From assembly GCA_030597505.1 (NCBI GenBank), contig JAUVRS010000052.1:1-11984 (forward strand): a stretch of DNA of 11,984 nt, in the 5' to 3' direction. A model generated the notes under the pieces. That model did not search any database. It was given only the letters and a program-made list of their open reading frames with translations, and had not been told where the DNA came from. The stretch is from Desulfobacteraceae bacterium (GTDB lineage Bacteria; Desulfobacterota; DSM-4660; Desulfatiglandales; Desulfatiglandaceae). Of this stretch, positions 6,987-11,984 are shown one piece after another. Each line of letters begins with the position of its first letter. Positions within the stretch are counted from its first letter, which is position 1. The position numbers and the translations under genes are program-made.

Positions 6987-7056
6987 GGTGTGAGGTCCGG
7001 AACATCAGGTCGATTTTATAAACGGTTAAAAAAATGCCCTGTTAAATATGGGTATC

Positions 7057-7440
7057 TTATGCCTCTCTTTCCAGCACCACCATTGCGACGCCGTACTCCC
7101 TCTCATCAGAAAGACTCAAGTGGATACCGGTTATACCCTTTTTGGTCAAGATTTCAAGAGATCTTCCGTGGAGTTTCAGACCGGGTTTCCCGCTCGGGTA
7201 GTTAAAGACCTCCACGTCACCCCATTTGATCCCTTTTCTTATTCCCAGGCCCATTGCCTTTGAAAAGGCCTCCTTGGCAGCGAAGCGAAGGGCAAAGGCA
7301 GACGATGGCGACGTTTTCCGGTAACAGAGATATGCCTCGTCAGCCGTAAACACGCGATTGACAAACCTCTCTCCCCATCTCTGAATCACCCTTTCGATCC
7401 TGGCGATTCTCACCAGGTCTACGCCAATCCCGTAAATCAT
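7057..7440 (-). CDS. acpS: Holo-[acyl-carrier-protein] synthase
   Basis: Transfers 4'-phosphopantetheine from coenzyme A to a serine of apo-acyl carrier protein, activating it for fatty acid synthesis; cytoplasmic, Mg-dependent, usually a trimer. The 127-residue product has standard length. The Mg ligands are visible as GVD (Asp8) at the N-terminus and Glu57 in RFAAKEAFSKA at 52-62, and the C-terminal HLSLSDE at 107-113 is typical. The ATG at 7440 follows the pdxJ stop (7442-7444) after a single base (TGAGATG), so translation is probably coupled; the pdxJ-acpS pair is a common arrangement in Gram-negative bacteria. It draws on the same coenzyme A pathway as PanC further down the strand. Confidence 0.96.
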   Translation of the reverse strand: MIYGIGVDLVRIARIERVIQRWGERFVNRVFTADEAYLCYRKTSPSSAFALRFAAKEAFSKAMGLGIRKGIKWGDVEVFNYPSGKPGLKLHGRSLEILTKKGITGIHLSLSDEREYGVAMVVLEREA

Positions 7441-7441
7441 C

Positions 7442-8161
7442 TCAGAAGCCGTTGATCAGATCAATCATTTCCCTGACAGCCCTTTCAAATCCGACCAGGA
7501 CTGCCCTTGCAACAATGCTGTGCCCTATGCTGTACTCTTCAATTTGCGGCAGGGTCTTGAAGGGTTTTATGTTTGAATAATTGAGCCCGTGCCCAGCGCT
7601 GATCCTGAACTCCAGCCCAAAGGCCATCTCAACAGCTTGCGTGATCTTTTTAAACCGGTTAACGGCCTCAGGTTCTGATCGGGCCTCGGAATAGTGGCCC
7701 GTGTGAATTTCCACAATATCACCCCCACACTGGTGAGCAGCCTGGATCTGGCCCGGGTCGGGGTCTATAAAAAAACTGACCGGAATACCCCCGCCTTTAA
7801 GACGAGCAACGATGTCTTTGTAGTAATCAGGCTGAGCCAATACGTTAAGGCCGCCTTCTGTGGTAAGTTCCTCTCTTTTTTCAGGGACAAGGGTTACCAC
7901 GTCGGGTTTGATCATAAGGGCAATTGTCACCATTTCGTCAACCGCGGCCATCTCCATATTCAGTTTTGTTTTTACGGTTTCGCGCAGAAGCCTGAGGTCT
8001 CTGTCATCAATGTGTCGTCTGTCTTCTCTCAAGTGACAGATGATCCCGTCCGCACCCGCCAGTTCTGCCAGACCAGCCGCCAGGACCGGGTCGGGGATGT
8101 CGATGCCTCTGGCCTCTCGAATGGTAGCCACGTGGTCCACATTCACAGCCATGCGTGCCAT
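7442..8161 (-). CDS. pdxJ: Pyridoxine 5'-phosphate synthase
   Basis: Condenses 1-deoxy-D-xylulose 5-phosphate with 3-amino-2-oxopropyl phosphate to give pyridoxine 5'-phosphate in the DXP-dependent vitamin B6 route; cytoplasmic TIM barrel. The product is 239 residues, normal for the family. Visible family blocks are VNVDHVATIREARG at 6-19, HLREDRRHI at 43-51 (catalytic His43), Glu70 in NMEMA, VPEKREELTTEGGLNV at 92-107, EIHTG at 151-155, ISAGHGLNY at 187-195 (His191) and SIGHSIVARA at 211-220. The ATG at 8161 has an AGAGG Shine-Dalgarno six bases or so upstream that overlaps the end of ybeY. The ybeY stop is only two bases away, and the acpS start follows one base after this gene's stop, giving a tight ybeY-pdxJ-acpS unit. 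Confidence 0.97.
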   Translation of the reverse strand: MARMAVNVDHVATIREARGIDIPDPVLAAGLAELAGADGIICHLREDRRHIDDRDLRLLRETVKTKLNMEMAAVDEMVTIALMIKPDVVTLVPEKREELTTEGGLNVLAQPDYYKDIVARLKGGGIPVSFFIDPDPGQIQAAHQCGGDIVEIHTGHYSEARSEPEAVNRFKKITQAVEMAFGLEFRISAGHGLNYSNIKPFKTLPQIEEYSIGHSIVARAVLVGFERAVREMIDLINGF

Positions 8162-8163
8162 AT

Positions 8164-8604
8164 TTACCTCTCCTTGATCAACAAAATCAGCCGGGTTTCC
8201 TCTTTTTCCATCCGCTTTGCTCCTCCCTCCGACTTTTCATGGTCATACCCCATCAGGTGCAAAACACCATGAATCAGCAGACGATCGATTGTATACGTCA
8301 ACGCTTCTCCAAACTCTCTGGATTCCTTCAAGGCGGTATCTACCGAGATGACAACATCTCCCAGCATGGGGGGCGCAACCACGGGGGACGGGCCTCCCTC
8401 CATGGGAAACGCCAGTACATTGGTAGGCCCCTTTTTCCCCAGATAACGGCGGTTAAGGTGTGAAATGCCAGCGTCGTCCGTGAAAAGAACGCTCAGTTCT
8501 TTGTCAGGACAGGCCAAGTCTCTTAAGACTCTCTCCAGTTTGTGCCGTATCGTCCTGCCTTCCAGACCTGGAATCTTCCGTTGGAACGTGATCTGAATTT
8601 CCAT
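8164..8604 (-). CDS. ybeY: Endoribonuclease YbeY (rRNA maturation factor)
   Basis: A zinc-dependent metalloprotein involved in 16S rRNA 3'-end maturation and 70S ribosome quality control. The 146-residue product is normal in size. The metal signature HGVLHLMGYDH at 112-122 supplies His112, His116 and His122, and GPTNVLAFP at 59-67 with GDVVIS at 82-87 are the other family blocks. The ATG at 8604 matches the usual distance to these motifs. As read, it overlaps the 3' end of the 7TM-HD gene by 101 bases. However, a TAA (8605-8607) in the ybeY frame abuts the ATG as TAAATG, which looks like the ancestral end of the upstream gene (see findings). It forms the conserved phoH - 7TM-HD - ybeY neighbourhood; YbeY and YbeZ (PhoH type) are paired in many bacteria. 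Confidence 0.96.
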   Translation of the reverse strand: MEIQITFQRKIPGLEGRTIRHKLERVLRDLACPDKELSVLFTDDAGISHLNRRYLGKKGPTNVLAFPMEGGPSPVVAPPMLGDVVISVDTALKESREFGEALTYTIDRLLIHGVLHLMGYDHEKSEGGAKRMEKEETRLILLIKER

Positions 8605-11041
8605 TTACTCTTTTTTTCCCCGGTCTTCCCTTTGCGCGTCTGGTACTTTCATGATTGAGGGAGGAGACAGTTTTTGAAACGGGTTCGGGATAGTCAATCC
8701 TGTGATGAAAGATGCCGCTCAATGTCTTGTTAAAACTCTTTGCGATCTCATGAAGATCCTTTAAAGTAAGTTCGCATTCATCAAGTTGTCCATCAGAAAA
8801 CACCTTGTTAATGATTTTCTGTACCATCCCCTGTATGCGCGCGGCGGTCGGGTCGACAAGCGTTCTGGAGGCCGCCTCCACAACATCCGCCAGCATGATG
8901 AGTCCGGCCTCCTTGGTCTGGGGTTTGGGGCCGGGGTAACGGAAGACCTCTTCTTTGACCTGGGAAGACTTCCCTTTGCTCCTTTCACCCCGTTCCTTGG
9001 CCTTTTCATAAAAGAAGGTTATCAAACTCGTTCCGTGATGCTGTTTTATGATATCTATAATCTCCTGCCCGAGTTTGTGCGCTTTGGCCAGTTCCACACC
9101 GTCCTTGACGTGAGAAATGAGGATCAGGCTGCTCATGGACGGGGCGAGTTTTTCATGTTTGTTTCCCCGGTTCGCTTGATTTTCGATAAAGTAGAGGGGC
9201 TTCCTCGTTTTCCCTATGTCATGGTAATATGCGGCAACCCTTGCCAGTAGAGGATTGGCGTTGATCGCTTCCGCCGATGCTTCCACCATGTTGCTTACAA
9301 TGACGCAGTGGTGATAGGTCCCCGGTGCCTGGACCATGAGATCCCGCAAAAGGGGTTTATCCAGGTTGCCCAATTCAAGCAGTTTGATGTCCGTCGTATA
9401 ACCAAAAGACATTTCGATCAGCGGAAGGATCCCGGTGGCAAGAATTCCCGCCAATATCCCCCCAATAAAGGCAGAGGCGCAGGCAAACAGGGCATCCAGT
9501 GTCAGGAAGGAGGCGTGTAATGCCTGTATGGAAAGTGCCAGGACAATACCGCACACAGACACATTTAGCCCGGTTCTGATAAAGATGCTTCTCTCCCGGC
9601 AGTTCTTTACACCGGAAGCTGCCACCAGAGAGGTTAGGAAAAAATAGATAAAATATTCCACCTTGCCCCCAAGGACGAGGGAGGCCAGGACCGAGACAAT
9701 GAGGGAAAAGCTCGCGGCCACGCGAACCCCGTTGAAGACAGAGATGAGCATTGCACCGCATGCCACCGGTATGGCGAACAACAGGGCCCGGGGTGAAAAC
9801 AGGTGGATGCCCCGTGTGACCTCGTAGGCAACAAGATTGATGGCAATGACCATCAGGAGAATGATCAGTAATGTGAATGCCCAGAACAGAAGGTCCTTGA
9901 CGCCTACGTTGCCCCGGCGGTTGTTCAGCAGCCCAACCAGGTACATAGCTGACAAGAGAAAACCGATCAAGACAGCCATGGCAGGGGCCTGCCCCAGCAT
10001 CTCTTTCTGCTTGAGAAATTTATACTGTTCTGAAAGCCTCAAAAGGTGGCTGGGCGTGACCCTTTCCCCTTCCCTTATAAGCATTTCACCTTTTTTCATC
10101 TTGAAGTAGAAGGGTTTAACCGACTTTCTTGCCAGGTCTTTTCTCTGTTCGGTTTCTCTTTTATTGAATGTAATGTTTGGTTTGATAAGGGATGTGGCAA
10201 GTTTTAGTGATGCCCTTGCCAATGTTTTTGGTGTTGTTGAACTGGTCAGGACCTTGCCACGTTCCATCACAAAGGCCCTGGCCGTTTTGAGGTCATAGAA
10301 CCTGCTCAGTTCGGTTGTCCTGGTTTCCTTTTCGGTATGGATGTCGTGGAGGACAATGCCTTTTTCTCCCAGGCTCATAAGCATCATTTTGTCGCTTACG
10401 ACACCGTTATCAAAGACTTGTGAATCCAGGCTGATTATTAATTTTTCAGCCGATACGGGGAAATCATTTTCTAAAAATGTGTTGATAAGCTTTTCGTCAT
10501 AAGGAATATCAAGAATATCAAAAAACCGGTTCTTGAAGGCATCCATGGCGGTGACCGTGTTTTTCGGGAGATTTTTACCTTCTGCGGGTCTTTTTTCCGG
10601 AGCATAGTCAGCCGAAAGGGCCTTGGCCAGGAACTCTCTGCCGGATTCAAAGGCCTTCTTCATCCTCGATGTTACATTTGCCCCGTTGGGGTCAAAGTCA
10701 TAGACGGGCGGGACCGCTTTGACCGCCTCCTGTCTGTTCTTTTCTGTCAGTTCGCTGTTTTCGACCAGAAATTCCCGGGAGGCCTTGATGTCCAGATTGG
10801 CCACATCGCCGAGATTGTATCTCTTTGGAGGGGTCAAAATACTTGGGAATAATAAAATAGAGATAATCGCGCTCAAGGCGAGCAGAATATACCATCGCTG
10901 TGCCTCTGGTCGAAACCAGAAACCAGACGTTCCGTTGCTTATGGCGCCTCCGGGAATCGTCTCCCAGTCCCGTTTTCTGGATGATGACTTGGATCTGTTA
11001 GATGATTTTATTTTTGTTTTGTCAGGTTTATTCTTGGGCAT
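8504..11041 (-). CDS. 7TM-HD (PgpH/YqfF-like) membrane phosphohydrolase, probable cyclic dinucleotide phosphodiesterase
   Basis: An 845-residue inner-membrane protein. It has a basic Ser/Lys-rich cytoplasmic N-tail (1-28), one TM helix at about 51-68, an extracytoplasmic 7TMR-HDED domain (about 70-350), a polytopic block of about seven helices (about 353-545), then a cytoplasmic HD domain. Putative metal ligands are visible: His577/578 in GTYHHC, His607-Asp608 in YYHDIGK, His629 in NKHEK, His668/669 in KQHHGT and Asp719 in MLADVVEAAS. PgpH homologues degrade c-di-AMP; the substrate here is inferred from the family. The ATG at 11041 follows an in-frame TAG four codons upstream, but no clear Shine-Dalgarno is seen. 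The last 35 residues (811-845) read through the ybeY start in another frame and are suspect. One A fewer in the A7 run at 8611-8617 would end the protein at TAA 8605-8607 after 811 residues. Confidence 0.92.
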   Translation of the reverse strand: MPKNKPDKTKIKSSNRSKSSSRKRDWETIPGGAISNGTSGFWFRPEAQRWYILLALSAIISILLFPSILTPPKRYNLGDVANLDIKASREFLVENSELTEKNRQEAVKAVPPVYDFDPNGANVTSRMKKAFESGREFLAKALSADYAPEKRPAEGKNLPKNTVTAMDAFKNRFFDILDIPYDEKLINTFLENDFPVSAEKLIISLDSQVFDNGVVSDKMMLMSLGEKGIVLHDIHTEKETRTTELSRFYDLKTARAFVMERGKVLTSSTTPKTLARASLKLATSLIKPNITFNKRETEQRKDLARKSVKPFYFKMKKGEMLIREGERVTPSHLLRLSEQYKFLKQKEMLGQAPAMAVLIGFLLSAMYLVGLLNNRRGNVGVKDLLFWAFTLLIILLMVIAINLVAYEVTRGIHLFSPRALLFAIPVACGAMLISVFNGVRVAASFSLIVSVLASLVLGGKVEYFIYFFLTSLVAASGVKNCRERSIFIRTGLNVSVCGIVLALSIQALHASFLTLDALFACASAFIGGILAGILATGILPLIEMSFGYTTDIKLLELGNLDKPLLRDLMVQAPGTYHHCVIVSNMVEASAEAINANPLLARVAAYYHDIGKTRKPLYFIENQANRGNKHEKLAPSMSSLILISHVKDGVELAKAHKLGQEIIDIIKQHHGTSLITFFYEKAKERGERSKGKSSQVKEEVFRYPGPKPQTKEAGLIMLADVVEAASRTLVDPTAARIQGMVQKIINKVFSDGQLDECELTLKDLHEIAKSFNKTLSGIFHHRIDYPEPVSKTVSSLNHESTRRAKGRPGKKRVNGNSDHVPTEDSRSGRQDDTAQTGESLKRLGLS
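8605..8621 (-). other. Homopolymer GGGG-A7 before GAG-TAA: candidate frameshift or slippage point at the end of the 7TM-HD gene
   Basis: The minus strand reads GGGG (8618-8621), seven A (8611-8617), GAG, TAA (8605-8607), immediately followed by the ybeY ATG. In the frame of the 7TM-HD gene the A7 run continues past this TAA. With six A the TAA is in frame and the two genes abut without overlap. Whether the seventh A is a sequencing error, a mutation or a slippage site cannot be told from one sequence. Confidence 0.5.
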
Positions 11042-11072
11042 CGTAAAAAACTATGTGCTCATTGTTTTGGTG

Positions 11073-11984
11073 TCAATGGCTCTTGGTCTCCATCTTTTCA
11101 TAGGCATCAATAATTTCCTGGACCAGCGGATGCCGTATTACATCTTCTTTTGAAAAATATACAAACTGGATACCCTTTATCCGTTTCAGGGTTTCTTTGG
11201 CCTCAATTAATCCAGAAATTTTGCCATTTGGCAAGTCCGTCTGGGTTATATCCCCCGTGATCACCGCTTTAGAGCTAAAACCGAGACGGGTCAGGAACAT
11301 CTTCATCTGCTCAGGGGTGGCGTTCTGTGCCTCATCCAGGATGACAAAGGAGTTGTTCAAGGTCCGGCCCCTCATAAAGGCGAGGGGCGCAACCTCGATT
11401 ATGCCCCGCTCAAGCAGTCGGGACACATTCTCAAAATCCATCATGTCATGGAGCGCATCATAGAGGGGCCTTAGGTAGGGATTTATCTTTTCATGCAGAT
11501 CCCCCGGCAGAAAGCCCAGCCGCTCCCCTGCTTCAACGGCCGGTCTTGCCAAAACAACACGGTTTGCCTGATCCTTTACCAATGACGCAACAGCCATGGC
11601 CATGGCAAGATAGGTCTTTCCCGTGCCGGCGGGTCCAATCCCAAATACAATATCAAACTTCCTGATGCTATCGATATATTTTTTCTGATTGATCGTCCTG
11701 GGGGTTATAACCTTTTTCTTTGAGGAGATATAGACTTCATCTTTGAATATTTTTTTTAGGTCAACCGAATGATTGCTGCTCAGAATTCTGACCGCATAAT
11801 CCACATCGTTTGGATAGATAGGGTAATTGGCCCCAAGGAGATCGTAGAGCTGGATCAAAACTCTTTCGGCCAGTTCTACCTCCCAATCCTGCCCCTCAAG
11901 CAACAGGAGGTTCCCTCTTACATGAACGGATGCCCCTGTTTTTTTTTCCAACATCTGCAGGTGCTGGTTATGCTCTCCGCAGAG
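11073..11984 (-). CDS. phoH: PhoH family ATPase (YbeZ-like), 5' end cut by window edge
   Basis: A PhoH-type P-loop ATPase, the YbeZ partner of the YbeY endoribonuclease in many bacteria, thought to act in RNA processing or turnover; cytoplasmic. 304 residues are in the window. An internal ATG lies at 11954, but the frame stays open to base 11984 and reads LCGEHNQHLQ, which matches the usual PhoH N-terminal region, so the true start is beyond the window, probably some 15-30 codons. Visible: an N-terminal KH-like segment (TGASVHVRGN), Walker A GPAGTGKT at about 117-124 and Walker B FVILDEAQN at about 213-221, ITGDITQTDLP at about 242-252, and ARPAVEAGERLGFLPG typical of the family. It lies 31 bases upstream of the 7TM-HD gene in the same direction, consistent with a phoH - 7TM-HD - ybeY operon. 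Confidence 0.95.
   Translation of the reverse strand, partial: LCGEHNQHLQMLEKKTGASVHVRGNLLLLEGQDWEVELAERVLIQLYDLLGANYPIYPNDVDYAVRILSSNHSVDLKKIFKDEVYISSKKKVITPRTINQKKYIDSIRKFDIVFGIGPAGTGKTYLAMAMAVASLVKDQANRVVLARPAVEAGERLGFLPGDLHEKINPYLRPLYDALHDMMDFENVSRLLERGIIEVAPLAFMRGRTLNNSFVILDEAQNATPEQMKMFLTRLGFSSKAVITGDITQTDLPNGKISGLIEAKETLKRIKGIQFVYFSKEDVIRHPLVQEIIDAYEKMETKSH

Noticed and set aside
7028..7059. Stem-loop plus U-run resembling an intrinsic terminator just after acpS (minus strand ATACCC / GGGCAT followed by T7)
   Set aside because: The stem has only three GC pairs and an internal mismatch with a 10-base loop, too weak to call; tsaE follows at once in the same direction.
7694..8272. 192-residue plus-strand open frame opposite pdxJ
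   Set aside because: Antisense to the strongly conserved pdxJ, with no domain, no Shine-Dalgarno and a composition typical of a shadow frame.
8786..9250. 154-residue plus-strand open frame opposite the 7TM-HD gene
   Set aside because: It mirrors the HD-domain codons of the minus-strand gene and shows no independent motifs.
1..11984. CRISPR array, transposon ends, tRNA/rRNA, phage or defence genes
   Set aside because: I looked for regular repeats with spacers, transposase motifs, cloverleaf-like stretches and defence domains and found none; every long frame on the coding strand is a known housekeeping family.

Overview
This window reads as a housekeeping stretch of a bacterial chromosome at roughly 50% GC. 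All thirteen recognisable genes lie on the minus strand, packed end to end with gaps of about 1 to 210 bases. The gene content (PhoH/YbeZ, 7TM-HD phosphohydrolase, YbeY, PdxJ, AcpS, TsaE, monofunctional aspartate kinase, a membrane SLBB-HhH protein, TsaD, DUF2062, RsmA, PanC, MetK) and its order suggest a Desulfobacterota (former Deltaproteobacteria) genome. That placement is inferred from gene order and protein style; no rRNA or other taxonomic marker is present.

Layout, in the direction of transcription (right to left). The window opens inside phoH (partial), followed by a large 7TM-HD phosphohydrolase of the PgpH type and then ybeY, a common RNA-metabolism/signalling cluster. Tightly coupled pdxJ (vitamin B6) and acpS (acyl-carrier-protein activation) follow. 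After a 70-base gap come tsaE, lysC and a small membrane-anchored SLBB-HhH (ComEA-like) protein whose start lies inside the lysC end. The largest gap (214 bases, 4514-4727) precedes tsaD; it has no convincing gene but carries a 12-bp perfect palindrome, three TGAACAC copies and two competing inverted repeats. Then follow tsaD, a DUF2062 membrane protein, rsmA, a 133-base gap, panC and metK. metK runs off the left edge.

Functionally, the block covers translation and RNA quality (ybeY, tsaE and tsaD for t6A tRNA modification, rsmA for 16S rRNA dimethylation, phoH), cofactor and precursor supply (pdxJ, acpS, panC, metK, lysC) and nucleotide signalling (7TM-HD). I found no mobile element, CRISPR array, tRNA, rRNA, phage gene or defence system, and no new multi-gene system.

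The most noteworthy observation is at the end of the 7TM-HD gene. As read it overlaps ybeY by 101 bases, but removing one A from an A7 run (8611-8617) would end it at a TAA directly abutting the ybeY ATG. This could be a sequencing indel, a real mutation or a slippage site. Other modest points are the tsaD leader structure and a possible internal translation start in lysC.
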